The translations under genes and the position numbers were made by a program. DNA of 64,000 nucleotides from Nectonema munidae (lineage: Eukaryota > Nematomorpha > Nectonematoida > Nectonematidae), in assembly GCA_030549495.1 (NCBI GenBank), contig JAUIRK010000509.1, positions 742,501 to 806,500 of the forward strand, in the 5' to 3' direction. Of this stretch, positions 10,944 through 57,239 are shown piece by piece (positions within the stretch are counted from its first letter, which is position 1; each line of letters opens with the position of its first letter). Under the pieces are notes generated by a model. It saw nothing but the letters and a program-made list of their open reading frames with translations. It did no database searches and was not told where the DNA came from.

Positions 10944-11570
10944 TTAAGGATCGGCTTTGGTTTCTTTAATGTATAATTCTTCTTTTATTATTCTTTCTAT
11001 ATCAGTATTGCACTTACATAACAATTTAACTTCCAAGTGACTAAAGTTAAATTGTATTGATTTGTGGTATTTAACAAAATGAAAGCCTAAAGGTGATTTG
11101 ATATTTTCCTTTTTCATATCACCAATGTGTTCCCTGATACGGAAAATTAGAGGTCTACTTGTTTCCCCTACATAACAATTGTTACATAAGTTACATTTAA
11201 TATTGTAGATGCAATTTTTTGTTGAGCATACCTTATCTTGAATAATCTCACATTTAGAGTCACATCTATGGTTTCTATAATCTTGTTTCTTACTTTTCAA
11301 TATCTTTGAAAGAGAAGAACCTTGTGAATTAATAATATTAACATCAATATTTTGTTTTTTAAACTCTGCTCTTATAATTCTGTTCACTTTATCTGAAATA
11401 AAAGGAATTTTTATTCTAGGAATCTTATTATAGTCTTTGGTAAAAAGGTATCTTATATATTCTATGGGTTCTTTCACGTTGTTCGCATTATGTCTGCCAA
11501 TAGTGTCTACAATAAAAGAGTGAGGGTAATCATTATTTTTAAACTTATTATATATATAAGCAACTTCTTC
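10944..11570 (-). pseudogene. Penelope-like element, GIY-YIG part, inverted arm
   Basis: The minus-strand frame encodes the linker after the reverse transcriptase and the endonuclease module, with CNNCYVGETSRPL (the YIG-side motif), FRIREH and LGFHFVKYH. It is nearly identical to the plus-strand copy at 12326-12799. The frame runs past the arm into the unique centre (to 11606); those first residues are not element protein. Confidence 0.8.
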
Positions 11571-12799
11571 CAATACAGGACGCAATTGATATAACTTGTG
11601 GAACATACATGAAATATATTGAAGAAATAGACAATTTGGGCATAGAGGTAGAACTAATGAGAGAAATCCTAGAAGTTACATTACTCAATAATATCGTTTT
11701 TTATGATAATAATTTCTATCATCAAAGAAAAAGTCTCACTATGTGAGGTAGATTATCTCCTACAATAGCTTCACTCTATTTAAACCATTTTGAGAGCTCT
11801 TCTATTTACGCTAAACTTGACTATCCATTGTGGTACAGATATGTAGATGACTGTATAACTTTTTTCAGAAAAGAGTACAATGTGAGTAATTTTTTGGAAT
11901 ACCTGAATAGTGTGGAAAAAAACATCCAATACACTTTTAAAACATCTAATAATAACAATATTTCTTTTCTTGATGTTCTTTTTTCTATATCTAACAGTAA
12001 CAATGTAAGAACTGATGTTTTCCGAAAAACAACAGACAAAAATATTTGCATTCATTTCAGGTCAGCACATCCAATCAAGACTAAAACATCACTTATAAAA
12101 ATGGAGCTGAACAGGGCGGATAGAATTTCCTATAACAAAAAAGAAGAAGTTGCTTATATATATAATAAGTTTAAAAATAATGATTACCCTCACTCTTTTA
12201 TTGTAGACACTATTGGCAGACATAATGCGAACAACGTGAAAGAACCCATAGAATATATATGATACCTTTTTACCAAAGACTATAATAAGATTCCTAGAAT
12301 AAAAATTCCTTTTATTTCAGATAAAGTGAACAGAATTATAAGAGCAGAGTTTAAAAAACAAAATATTGATGTTAATATTATTAATTCACAAGGTTCTTCT
12401 CTTTCAAAGATATTGAAAAGTAAGAAACAAGATTATAGAAACCATAGATGTGACTCTAAATGTGAGATTATTCAAGATAAGGTATGCTCAACAAAAAATT
12501 GCATCTACAATATTAAATGTAACTTATGTAACAATTGTTATGTAGGGGAAACAAGTAGACCTCTAATTTTCCGTATCAGGGAACACATCGGTGATATGAA
12601 AAAGGATAATATCAAATCACCTTTAGGCTTTCATTTTGTTAAATACCACAAATCAATACAATTTAACTTTAGTCACTTGGAAGTTAAATTGTTATGTAAG
12701 TGCAATACTGATATAGAAAGGATAATAAAAGAAGAATTATACATTAAAGAAACCAAGCCGATCCTTAACACGCAATTCAATAACATGCAAACGGGTTGA
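11571..12799 (+). pseudogene. Penelope-like element, RT fragment plus GIY-YIG part
   Basis: From about 11571 the plus strand reads the middle of a PLE reverse transcriptase: a PIQDAIDIT segment, the LSPTIASLYLNHFE block (RT motif B region), then WYRYVDDCITFF with the catalytic YVDD of motif C. The thumb/linker SFLDVLF and VFRKTTDKN follows. The GIY-YIG module lies at 12326-12799 (CYVGETSRPL, FRIREH). The N-terminal RT motifs are missing. It is a fossil with a small number of breaks. Confidence 0.82.
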
Positions 12800-13188
12800 A
12801 TCCTCATAATGGTGATCCATTTCAATGTAACTTTTACTTCAGCTTGGTTTTAAAAAATTTTATGTTATAGTATTGATTTCAGTTTTCACACACATACACA
12901 TTCTTTTTTTATAATTTATGCCGTATAGAATCGGATTAGAATAATTCTATTGTTCGACTACATCTCGTAAAAGGCGAGTAAGTGTCTCCATCTCCTTCCC
13001 ATAAGGCTCTACAATTACACATCTCATGAGAGTCTTCACCCTCTTTCTATCATATACATATACACTCTCTGCAACGATTTATATGTTACACAGCCCACCA
13101 TATGAATTGTAAACACATGATCTTCTTCTTCGCTAATCCTTCCAGTTTTCAACTTCTACCCTATTAATTATTATAATGGTTTGAAAAA

Positions 13189-13205
13189 GCCGAGTGTCGG
13201 CGAAA
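13189..13205 (+). other. Hairpin plus GAAA at the outer end of the PLE
   Basis: GCCGA-GTG-TCGGC forms a perfect 5-bp stem followed directly by GAAA. The mirror copy is at 10507-10523 on the minus strand. Stem II followed by GAAA is half of a hammerhead ribozyme core, and hammerheads are known at the ends of Penelope-like elements. The CUGAUGA half is not preserved (TTGAAAA precedes the stem), so this is at best a decayed ribozyme. Confidence 0.35.
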
Positions 13206-13774
13206 ATTCACCGTTTTAAATCTTGTGCCCAATAAATTATATTACTTTTTGAAATTTATTTTAATTTTCCTTTAATTTATGGGTCAACTTCAGCATCAGA
13301 TTTACATATTATTTATTTAATATTTATTTATAATAATATTTTTTAGTTTTAAATCAGTTTTAATATAAAAGATTGAAAAGTTTAAATCAATGTTTAGAGA
13401 ACTATATCTGTTAACTGTAAAAAAATTTTAATTTTCAAAAATATTATTGATAAAAAATACAAAAGATAAAAAGATTCAGTTTTTATTTCTAAGAATCGAA
13501 TTGAACCATGTTTGGAATTAATAAAAATCAAAAAACTTCAAAAAAAAATATATTTTAAATTTGACTTTATATTGAAAAAAAATTTAGGAGAGATAATAAT
13601 TTTCTTTTTTTATCTTTTACTTAGAGCCTATTTATTTTTATTTTTATTCTTTTTTATCCAGAAACAATTTTTGAAAAGAGTTTGGGTAAAAAGTCACGCC
13701 GAGACTATTTACATAACTTAAACTTTATTTCTACCAATAATTGTGCACATTCGAAAACTTCACTAATGCACACC

Positions 13775-14054
13775 CAGTGTCGGATCTACCAAGTGCGGTT
13801 TGTGTGCCTGTAGCAGATCGATTAAATTTACAGATAGTCAGGAAGTAAAATTTTTTTTAATTAAATTGATCTAGATTCTACAAAAAAGATAAAAACCACA
13901 AAATTCAAGAGCAAAAATTTATTTTAAGGAAGAAATATAAAAGAAGAATTGAAGAAAAGTAAAAGATATTACAAAAAGTCAAAAAAAAAAAATTTCAACT
14001 AAGCACGGGGCCTGTAGGAGCTGCTACATCTGCTACTATGTTAATTCGGTACTG
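13775..14054. mobile_element. hAT-type MITE, 280 bp, 8-bp TSD
   Basis: The tips are CAGTGTCGGATC and TTAATTCGGTACTG, an imperfect inverted repeat. The perfect direct repeat TGCACACC lies at 13767-13774 and 14055-14062. Non-coding. This is a different family from the CAGGGGCGC elements. Confidence 0.8.
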
Positions 14055-14062
14055 TGCACACC

Positions 14063-15158
14063 TCATGAACCTCATTAGAATATGTCAACTCGATGTTTAT
14101 ACACTGAAAAATTAAAAGGACGTAAAATAGAAAGTAAAGCAATCTGTGATCGCGGTTGCAAAGCAGAAAATACAGAGATAAGAAACTCACCCATATGGGA
14201 GAAGGAGAAAATTTGAATCCTGTTTAGTATTGTGATAAATGAGCGAAGGACACTCAGGCAAATGGATGTGAAATGTGTCTATCTACAAGAATAATGCATT
14301 AAAAGAAACATTTATTTAAAACCACACCCGAAGCTAATATTTAAAATTTGTGGCTTGTCCAGAAGTGTGTCTTTAGCCTTGAAGAAGCTGGTAGCAAATG
14401 GTACAACAATCTCTAAGAAGAAATGTTGAAACTTGGTATGAAAACCGTAAGTTAGGATAAGGCTTTCTTTTACATAAGCATGAAGACTATACATACTGCA
14501 ACAAACATAGTGAACATTTACACTTCTTTAACTGTAAATAAATAGATCATAGTAGTCGCTGAAATTTGTGAGTGTAAAACTCAATGATTTAACTCTAAAT
14601 TTTATTCCATTAATTACTTACCTATCATGACTAAAGGTTTATTCTACAAATCACTTTTCGACTCAAATTCTCTATAATAAATTGGGGACAAGTAAATCCA
14701 AAAAAAGATACAAACTATTCAAAGAAAAATAGTCAGATCTACATAACTTGAAATAAAATGATCATATGATTTATAAATTTAAAGAAATTAATTCTTTGAT
14801 CTTTAAAATTTTGCCGGAAGTTGAATAAACTGTTATGAGGGACTCCAATGCCAAATAATAAGGTTAAAGGGCTCCACGAGAAAAAAGTTTGAGAATAACT
14901 GCATTAGTTCGTTATGTTGCAAAACTTTAATGAATCCTCTCACAAATCTAAAAAAAGAATAATTAATCATCGAAATAAAATTTCAGTATTTTTTGTTTCA
15001 GTGTTTGGATTTCTAGAAATATTATTTTTATAGATTTTGACTTATAAATTTTTTGCTCTGACACTTCTATCGATTTATTTTCTAGAATAAAATTGACATT
15101 ATTACTCATCAGAATTAAAAATCATAAATTAACCCATATAAGCTGTACCATCATCTAA
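14063..15158. other. Gene-free stretch
   Basis: No supported coding region. A 60-codon minus-strand frame at 14312-14494 has no recognisable motif. Near 14870-14900 GGGCTCCACGAG with AAGTTTGAGAATAACTGCA resembles the right-hand tip of the hAT-like element described next. Confidence 0.35.
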
Positions 15159-15732
15159 CAGGGTTTCTTAACGTGGGCCATATGGCCTCAGAAAAATATA
15201 TGATTTAAATACAAAACATCATATCGTAGAGAAGTCACAAAGCAAGTTATAAGTTCGTATTGATATAAATCGATGCTTAAATTAAAAAGGTAAGTTGACG
15301 AAAAGACTCATTTTTATTTATAAAAATGCCCCAAAGCTTTGTATACATATGATGCAAAAACTATTTTAGCAACTATATCTTGAAACTTTATATGAAAATT
15401 CTATTTTCATGAACTTTTTTATAGTTTTGTTTCCACATCTACTAGGCTTAGACCGTTAATATGAAGTAAAAAAGACTATCTTGGAAAGCAACTCTAATTC
15501 TAAACTATTATGAAAAAAAGTTATGATTTAGAAGTACTATAATTTTTGAAGGAAATTTTCAGTTTTTTTGCTTTGATGTTATGTTGTTTGAATGAATAAC
15601 TTCATGAAAAAGTTTCTAATTTTCGTTTTTGACCTCTAAAAAATAGAAAAATATATGAAAAACTTTATGGGGCCATACAATAATATTTACGCAAAAAGGG
15701 GGCCATGGTAGAAAAAAGGTTGAGAACCCTTG
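15159..15732. mobile_element. hAT-like non-autonomous element
   Basis: The left end CAGGGTTTCTTAACGTGGGCCATATGG and the right end GGCCATGGTAG...GGTTGAGAACCCTTG form an imperfect inverted repeat of the CAGGGGTTCTCAACC type known for hAT elements. No clear 8-bp target duplication was found, so the ends may be worn. A related right tip occurs at about 42095-42112. Confidence 0.55.
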
Positions 15733-16126
15733 AATATAATTATTTTTGATACATTATAGTTTATAAAATGGCTAAAGAAAAAATTGAACATATTTTTTCA
15801 CTTTTTAAAAATAATTCTAAGTAACAAATTTTTAAGTTTTTTTGATATCTTAGAGACTCATAGATAAGCTATATTTGAGTTTTTGTAAACCTTTTCCATT
15901 GGCTTCATTTGATTATTATTTCTAAGATTTATGTTTCAATTAGTTAATATTTATTAGATAAAATAGAAAAGAACGTAGAGAGAACTTTAAAATTGTAAAA
16001 CTAAAGATTAATATGGTATCGAAATGTGAGAAGGAAGGAAGCTTTATGTAGCACGCATTATGAACATGGATGTTGAATCAAATTGGTAAATCTGAGACCA
16101 AAATCAAAAAAATATTTTTAAGTTAA

Positions 16127-16239
16127 CCCGTTAACGCCCAATGTTAACTTTACAAAATCGTCTGCGTTTATCAATGCTCTTTAATACAAATCTTCTGCTT
16201 TACATTAGATATAGTCTGATTATTCTGGTCGTTAACGGG
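16127..16239. mobile_element. TTAA-type MITE, subfamily B (CCCGTTAACG tip)
   Basis: CCCGTTAACGCCCAATG at the left and GGTCGTTAACGGG at the right are inverted copies. TTAA flanks the left side (16123-16126); the right flank has lost it. The interior contains AAATCGTCTGCGTTTATC, the motif shared by all TTAA-type MITEs in this window. Confidence 0.75.
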
Positions 16240-16266
16240 CTGGAGTTTAAGAAGTCCTAACTAGAG

Positions 16267-16330
16267 AAGGTTGTTTTGCACTAAGGTTTCTTTTACATAA
16301 GGTTGTTTTGCACTAAGGTTTCTTTTACAT
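16267..16330. repeat. Exact 32-bp tandem duplication
   Basis: A 32-bp unit starting AAGGTTGTTTTGCACTAAGG is present twice without a mismatch (16267-16298 and 16299-16330). This looks like a young slippage or repair duplication. Confidence 0.95.
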
Positions 16331-17493
16331 ATTTTAGTAGTATGCTTGTACCATCATCTTCAGGTAATTTACACACCTTCTAAACGCTCCTCAAAATTTT
16401 CATTAAAAATTTTTTTATTAAAATTTACATTCAAAATAATCATATAATACATAAAATCTTCAAATGCCTTCTAATTTAATTTCATCGCGCGTTTTTCAGA
16501 AAAATATTCTGGTTTTCGAGACTATAAACGGGTGAAATCTAACACCTATGAATAGTAATCACACATTGTGTTATTGCTTGTGCAAAAGCTCTTTGCTCAA
16601 GCCACTATAGTTCTAGAAACAGCGGAATCCCCCTTAGATTAAATTCAAGCAAAAATGTAAGTATCTTGAGTGTTAGGAAATATTTTGTCTAATACAAAAT
16701 ATTTGTTAATTAGAGAGTTAATTGCCTGCTACGGATAAGTCGTTACACGCTTTGTCCTAAACTTTATGCTTATTTGATGAATTTCTATTCTTTATCATTT
16801 TTACATATACTTTAAAGTTATTAGCACGTGTGCATATAAAAGCATCTGTGGGTAAAACATTAAATGATCTAATGAGTGTAAATTGAGGAGAATTTAAAGA
16901 TTTTTGCTTTAAAGGCCTAGAGCTGTAGTAGCGAGTTTATACCTATGTTAACATTGTTGGTTGGACTTCAAAGTATTTTGTAAAATTTCAAAGTATTTGC
17001 AAAATATTTGTGATTTGTACTGGCCAAGTGAAGCTGCAATGAAAGGCACAAAAAAGCTCAACGAGTAAGGATAACGATGATATTAAACCATCATATGTTG
17101 TTCTTGATTTTGACAGTATTCTTCAATCCCCCTTCATTGAAGACATTTAATCATTGCATATGTGTATGTATGTATCCTTCTTTTGTTGTAAAAAGTATTT
17201 TTCAACGTCGTGTGCTAGCTACTTTTACCTTGGTTTGATTTTGTTATATACTATTTTATATTCAGTATTTGCATTTTATATATAGATATATTCATTTTTT
17301 GAAATAATAAATTTCTTTTTATTTCTTTCTTTTACTATCTTTTGATCACTATTAAATCGTAAGTATAGGAAGATGGAAATGGGGAAGCTTACAAAAGAGT
17401 TTGAGGGGGGAATGCCAGAAACAGAGGGACGATCCAAAAATAGGCAATTTTATGGAACGTACTTTCTGCATGGCCCCTAATTGAGAAAATAAA
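16331..17493. other. Gene-free AT-rich stretch
   Basis: I see no gene, RNA or element with clear ends here. Confidence 0.4.
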
Positions 17494-17757
17494 TACCGTA
17501 AACACGTGTATAATTCGCATATTTATTATATAATAATGTTTATATAAGATAAATAGAACAGGAATAATAATGAAGAAATAGTTTTCAAGAGATTAATCCA
17601 TACGCTGGTGTAATATATTATTATATGTGTTTTGCCTATTTTCGTTCACACACTTTTCTATCTCAATTACTTTCATGGCCTAAATTCTGTTAAAACCGCC
17701 ATTTTTAGTCAATTAATTCTGAAAAAAAGCGCGGATTAAACGCGAGTCTTTACGGTA
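17494..17757. mobile_element. TA-flanked MITE with TACCGTAAA tips
   Basis: TACCGTAAACACGTGTATAAT at the left is matched by the reverse complement of the right end (TACCGTAAAGACTCGCGTTTAA). The element is 264 bp. If TA is the target duplication this is a Tc1/mariner-type non-autonomous element. It is non-coding. Confidence 0.6.
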
Positions 17758-18955
17758 TTATAAAATATAACTTTCTGTTTTAGTCAAAAAAATCTACGAA
17801 TATTAACTTTTTAAGAATAAAAAATTATTCGATTCCAATCTGTATACATAAATTTTAATTACTTTTTACTTTCATATTTTATTTCAAGAACAAATTTCAA
17901 TTATTTTTTGTTTCCTAAGTATGATTAAATGAGTTTTAGTGAAAAATTCCTCATGAATTGATGTGAGTATAGTTTATTAACTTCCTCTCTTCAGAAACAT
18001 AATTTCTAGGCCACATATATGCAGTTGTTTTACACTTTTCTTTTCACATACATCCTTAATGTCTTCTGTTTTTTGATACAAACGTTGTTGTGAAACATTT
18101 GGTCAAGAGAGTATCCGTTGTTTCTTTTTGTTAGGATATTTATTTAACTCAACTTTTACCTGAATCACGTTAACAGGTTTTAATTCCAAAAATCAGCTTA
18201 CTTTTAGATTTATTTTAACAACTTGTGTTAAGTTTAAATTTGCAAACCTGAATGTGCGATTAGGATTTAATGAAAAGGTAAATATAATTAATTTTGACGT
18301 TTATGAGAAGATTAAAATTTTGTGATAATTTAATTAGTAAATCACAAATTACATTAAGATAATTTGGCACTATTTTTGTTTCAAAGGCTTTAAAAAATAA
18401 TATATATTTCTGCTTTGCTTATAATCGTAGATGAAGAAGCGGGCTACACAAAGAATGAAATTTAACCACACTATGGCTCACGGGTTGACCACCCTGATCT
18501 AAAGTCACTTCAAAAATTATAGTGTTATTAATTCTGTGTAGCTGAAAAATGAAGGAATACATGCAAGTTTGTTCTATTCCATTATTCGATGCACTCGCTG
18601 CGTAACTACCAAAATCTTATACAGCAAAGTTAACATTAAAAGTATAGGTGAGCTTAATTTTCGCATATAAACGATATTTATAATCCGGTAATATTTTTAA
18701 TTAGAAATTAGATGAACAATTGGCATTGTGTTAGAAATTCATGCCGTGAACAAATCTATTTAGGTTTGGTAGCAAATCACGTAATAAAAGAAATTGGCAT
18801 GCCAATTGGCATATATCAGTAATAAAATACAAAAATTTTCAAGAATGTTTTCAAACCAATTTTTGAATACATTAAAATTTATAACGCAAGCGTTGTTGAT
18901 ATTCAAATTGTTTTTTTCTCATTTTCTATTTAAATACCTAGAAAGCAATAATTAT
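17758..18955. other. Upstream region of the HINFP-like gene
   Basis: AT-rich with no recognisable element. The frame of the zinc-finger gene stays open back to an ATG at 18794, but residues before 18956 are low-complexity and hydrophobic, as in AT-rich leader DNA, and lack similarity to the family. The 5' UTR and promoter of the gene probably lie here. Confidence 0.45.
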
Positions 18956-20074
18956 ATGGCGAAGAGATGCTCTCCTTCAGATGCGATTCACACAGCCTGT
19001 TCGGCTCGAATCAAAAAGACAAGGAAGAAAGAAATCACTTTCATCTGCAAGTGGCTGGAGTGCAGAGAGTCGGAAACAGGGTTTGGTGTGGAGGAATTAG
19101 TGGAGCATGTTCAGAGAGAGCACGTGGTAGAGTGGGAAGATCCTGGTGCGCTTAAAGTTTGCAAGTGGCAAGAGTGCCGGTACTCCTCCAATGACGCCGA
19201 GTTGATGATCAGGCACCTCTTCTTTCATATAACCGAGGACAAACTAAACTGTTTAGGACAAGAACTTCTTCAGACTTTGGCGTTTCCGATTTCTCTATCG
19301 TGCAAAGTGGATCGTGGTAGAAGGAAGCAGGAAGACATGAAAGAAGCGTTCACATGTCGCTGGATAGATTGTGTATTCAGAACGAACATTTCAGAACAAT
19401 TCTACACACACACTCGTCGACACGTTCTCAAAGAAGAAGTGGTTGGGAGGTGTTTGTGGCAGGGTTGTGGGAAGCGCTTCTGCAAAGTGAAGGAGCACCT
19501 GCGCTCACACACTGGCGAAAAAGTGGTCGCTTGTTCTGAGTGTGGAGTGGGCTTTGCGAGCAATACGAAGGCCGTTCAGCACATTCTTCGGCAGAATACG
19601 CAAAGCAACATGTCCGCATTTTGTCAAATCTGCGAGAAAAATTTCGGCTCCAAAGTCTTGCTAAAAGAGCACACAAACGCATGCCATGCCTATTTATTTG
19701 CGTGTTCCATGTGTGATGAGTTATTCACGAATAACAGCAACTTGAACAAGCACACCAATGAGATGCACGCGAGGGGCAGAGAAAGGAGTGCACGAGGCGT
19801 GATGAGTGCTAAGAGCAATGCTCTTCCCAAGCCAGCGTCCTTTTCGTGCTCATTTTGTTCATACTGCGGAACCACGATCAAGTCAATGCATCAGCACTTG
19901 GCCAAGAAACACATTACAACAAACTTCCTCTATACTTGCCACCTGTGCAATTTCAGATCTACTCGATCAAACTTACTCACGCACCACTTAAAAAAGCAAC
20001 ACGCCCTTGTATTCAAAAAGCGTTACATGTACGAATTATATGATGATGGCCTTTTCAGACTCAAAGTAATGTGA
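18956..20074 (+). CDS. HINFP-like C2H2 zinc-finger transcription factor
   Basis: An uninterrupted frame of 372 codons from the ATG at 18956 (MAKRCSPSD) carries nine C2H2-like fingers. The first four use the C-x4-C spacing (CKWLEC, CKWQEC, CRWIDC, CLWQGC), typical of HINFP. LIRHLFFH-like spacing, KEHLRSHTGEKVVAC and the basic C-terminal part ending YDDGLFRLKVM match the order and wording of vertebrate HINFP (LREHLRSHTQEKVVAC, then a DGYMRLQL-type tail). HINFP binds the histone H4 promoter and links S-phase entry to histone transcription in the nucleus. The human protein is 517 residues with nine fingers; this one is shorter. Finger 5 (CSECGVGF...HILRQ) lacks a normal last histidine, as in the human gene. 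No intron is seen. An in-frame ATG at 18794 would add 54 residues of doubtful nature. Confidence 0.85.
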   Translation: MAKRCSPSDAIHTACSARIKKTRKKEITFICKWLECRESETGFGVEELVEHVQREHVVEWEDPGALKVCKWQECRYSSNDAELMIRHLFFHITEDKLNCLGQELLQTLAFPISLSCKVDRGRRKQEDMKEAFTCRWIDCVFRTNISEQFYTHTRRHVLKEEVVGRCLWQGCGKRFCKVKEHLRSHTGEKVVACSECGVGFASNTKAVQHILRQNTQSNMSAFCQICEKNFGSKVLLKEHTNACHAYLFACSMCDELFTNNSNLNKHTNEMHARGRERSARGVMSAKSNALPKPASFSCSFCSYCGTTIKSMHQHLAKKHITTNFLYTCHLCNFRSTRSNLLTHHLKKQHALVFKKRYMYELYDDGLFRLKVM

Positions 20075-20078
20075 GAGT

Positions 20079-20084
20079 AATAAA
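20079..20084 (+). terminator. Poly(A) signal for the HINFP-like gene
   Basis: AATAAA begins 5 bp after the TGA stop, so the 3' UTR would be very short. Confidence 0.6.
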
Positions 20085-20110
20085 TCTTTGTGATAAAACG
20101 TGGAAAGCAT

Positions 20111-20116
20111 TTTATT
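20111..20116 (-). terminator. Candidate distal poly(A) signal of PMCA
   Basis: TTTATT (AATAAA on minus) lies about 340 bp past the stop of the distal last exon and only 27 bp beyond the HINFP-like poly(A) signal, so the two convergent transcripts probably touch or overlap. Confidence 0.45.
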
Positions 20117-20453
20117 AAAAAACAGGCCTTAAATATTCAACATAAATCGTTTATATTTATCAGATATGTATCATATTTTCTCTTATTTTTACAATATGCT
20201 TATTAAAAATAAAATATGATATAAAATGTACACAATAGTCATCGCTAAAAGCGTTGCATCAGATAGACAACGTTCAATGATAACGTAGTATTAATGTGTA
20301 TATCTTGTTTTTGTGTAGGATAAAATCTAGGGATAAAATGATGAAACAGAAGTTATTAATGCTGATAATAAATGTAATGAGGAGATGGATGAAAGTGAAT
20401 GATGAAAGAGTTCTTGTCGTTAAGCTTTTAAAAGATGGCGGCGCTAAAAAGTG

Positions 20454-55047
<34,594 letters not shown>

Positions 55048-55732
55048 TTTAGCTTAATCACAACAAGAGCACTTTATATTCTTATCTAAAAATTTTTACA
55101 CATTGCAGTAAAGTGCTGTTGTGCCAAGTTAGACGTAGACAGAAACGAAGTTGGAAAATCTAGTGATCATTGTAAGTGCGAAAGAATACCTGAATCAGTT
55201 TACTTCCTTTAATTACCAAAAAACATTTGCAACATATTTCATTGTACAACATAATTTTATAATTATCATTTTATAAACGAAAAAAATGGAATAAAATTTT
55301 CGAAAAAAATATTAAATGAAGATGCATAATTTTTTACATGCAATGATTTATTTTAATTAAAAAAAGAATTTAACATCGGATATTGCTGCATGATCAAAGA
55401 AAAGTAAACAGAAGGAATAATTAACTTGCAAATAAGAGAATATCATCAGACTTTCAGTTAAGCATAGATTTTAACTGTAAAGCAGTATTTTCATGATCAG
55501 TAAGAGTTTATCCGATATATTGATTTCCTGGAGTAAATATTTAAAAGCAAATTAAATTATTCATTAATGTCTCTACTGATCTTGCGATTCTGACAGTAGA
55601 CTTTTCAGAACAATTGTACACTTCTCCTAAATGCTAGAACAATCGCATTTAAAGTGTTTCAACCAAGTAACATTAGTAATCGACAATATCACTCATTAGC
55701 TCTGCTCTCCGAGCCATCAAATTAAGTGAGAG
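55048..55732. other. PMCA upstream region
   Basis: 5' UTR and possibly the promoter, or an upstream non-coding exon. TTTTTAG at about 55090 (minus) is a possible acceptor. No TATA box or element can be assigned. Confidence 0.35.
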
Positions 55733-55950
55733 ATTAGGGGATCGGCAAACTTTTTCACCCGTCGACCCCCATCCAACATAGAAATGTTTCATAAAAACAT
55801 TAATCAATGTCCAACAATTAAGGAAAAAAAATACAAACCAAAAATGTTTCATATATCCTATATTATACAATGTCCTAAGCTATGGTTTAAAAGAAAAATG
55901 AGATATATTACTACTATAAAATAGCATAGCACAATTTGGTAAAGTTAAGA
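55733..55950 (+). mobile_element. hAT-type MITE (CAGGGGTCGGCAAA family), second copy
   Basis: AGGGGATCGGCAAACTTTTTCACCCGTCGACCCC begins the copy; its interior matches 47531-47700 in reverse. Right end unclear. Confidence 0.55.
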
Positions 55951-56859
55951 TATGAAAATATTGAGAATTGTGCTTCACCCTTGAATATTTTTTGAAATTA
56001 TAAACTTCATCATATCTCATACGCACTTTAAAAAGTACGCATTAATAACACTCGAGTATGTTTTTGGTACTAAATTTTTTTGCGAAAAGATAAATCTCAG
56101 TAGGATCAGACCATGTAAAAAATTTCGTAGATTATGAACACTTTTAATCCAATAGATATGGTTCCTCTCTAAGTCGAGCATCGAACCAAGTTGAGAAATA
56201 TGACCTTTGAAACTAAACCAAGTGTACTGAAGTCAGTCAATAAAGCAGGCGAATCTCTCAATGATGATTATTGGCATTGTAGAACTGCTAGTTTATAGGC
56301 TTGTAGAACCATCTAATTCATGGGCACTTTTGATTAAGACATTGATGCTGATAAAGAAGCTGAATTAGAGAGCCTCTTCCGAAAGTCCAGCCAATGCCTA
56401 CTCATCTTTTTAAGGTCTGAAGAAAGAAACGTTTGCTCAATACCCCTTCTGGAGAATATTGATGCACAACGTGCTTATAAATTTCCGATATTTTTCAAGC
56501 CTGCCATCTGTATCCCGCTCTCCCCACATTTCAAATAAATAAATCAAAACATAACCACTCTCGCGGTGCAAGAGTTTTTTCTGGATCAAAACTTTGCGCA
56601 GACTCTGACACTCTAAAAATTTTGATTTTTCTCTCTGGCACGCTAAAAATTTTGATTATGAATTTTATGGCTAGAACAACATCGCAAAAGCAAAGGAAGA
56701 TGTTTCAGAGCAAGAATGCAACGGGTGCACATACATACATATGAAGTACGCGTTTATTTCTCAAATAAAAGTGAACTCAAAATGTATAATAATATAAGGG
56801 CGTTATTAATGTTTTAATAAACACAATAAGTTTTGATTCCACTATTTAGAAAGGAATAA

Positions 56860-57205
56860 GTTTAGGCATTCCACCTGAAGTGCAACGTTGTATTAAAAAT
56901 TTTTCGAATTCATGTCCAACATCTTCAGAGCCAACTTCCCGCACTTCTTTACTTGCAAAAAGTTTTGTTAGAAATAAAAGGCTTTGGTAAACATTCCAAA
57001 TGTGATATCATTTTCATGGAAAAAGAAAATTGACCAAGAGCATGATGGTTTGGTTTGCTCTTTCTACTCCTTCTATCAACTTATTATAATGAAAAATTAA
57101 ATTTGGGTGTTTTACTTCAACTATCTCTTTGGAAAAACGTGACCATCTTTTGAAGAAGAGGCACGCACACACCAAAACTTGATCCGCACCTGTCCACATA
57201 CGCAA
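56860..57205 (-). pseudogene. piggyBac transposase C-terminal fragment
   Basis: The minus strand encodes FSKEIVEVKHPNLIFHYNKL and IEGVERANQTIM, matching the piggyBac segment VxxPxxIxxYNKxMGGVDxxDQ. WNVYQSLLFLTKL and a tail to about 56880 follow in another frame. A dead fragment of a plain DNA transposon. Its relation to the 5.2-kb remnant is not known. Confidence 0.65.
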
Positions 57206-57239
57206 AATAAATTACGTAGATACAAATTATAGCGTAAAC

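Larger units (their letters stand above)
10505..13207. mobile_element. Penelope-like retroelement arranged as a large palindrome
   Basis: Two copies of the 3' part of one Penelope-like element lie head to head: a minus-strand arm (10505-11570) and a plus-strand arm (12153-13207). They are joined by a 582-bp unique centre that belongs to the plus copy. The arms are nearly identical over more than 1 kb, including the distal 400-bp non-coding tail. Coding parts are a reverse transcriptase segment with WYRYVDD (centre, plus strand) and a GIY-YIG endonuclease segment in both arms. PLEs pair exactly these two domains and often occur with inverted partial copies. The element is 5' truncated and looks inactive. 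Confidence 0.85.

Noticed and set aside
18794-18955. Upstream 54-residue extension of the zinc-finger frame
   Set aside because: Low-complexity, hydrophobic and AT-rich with no family similarity; the ATG at 18956 fits better.
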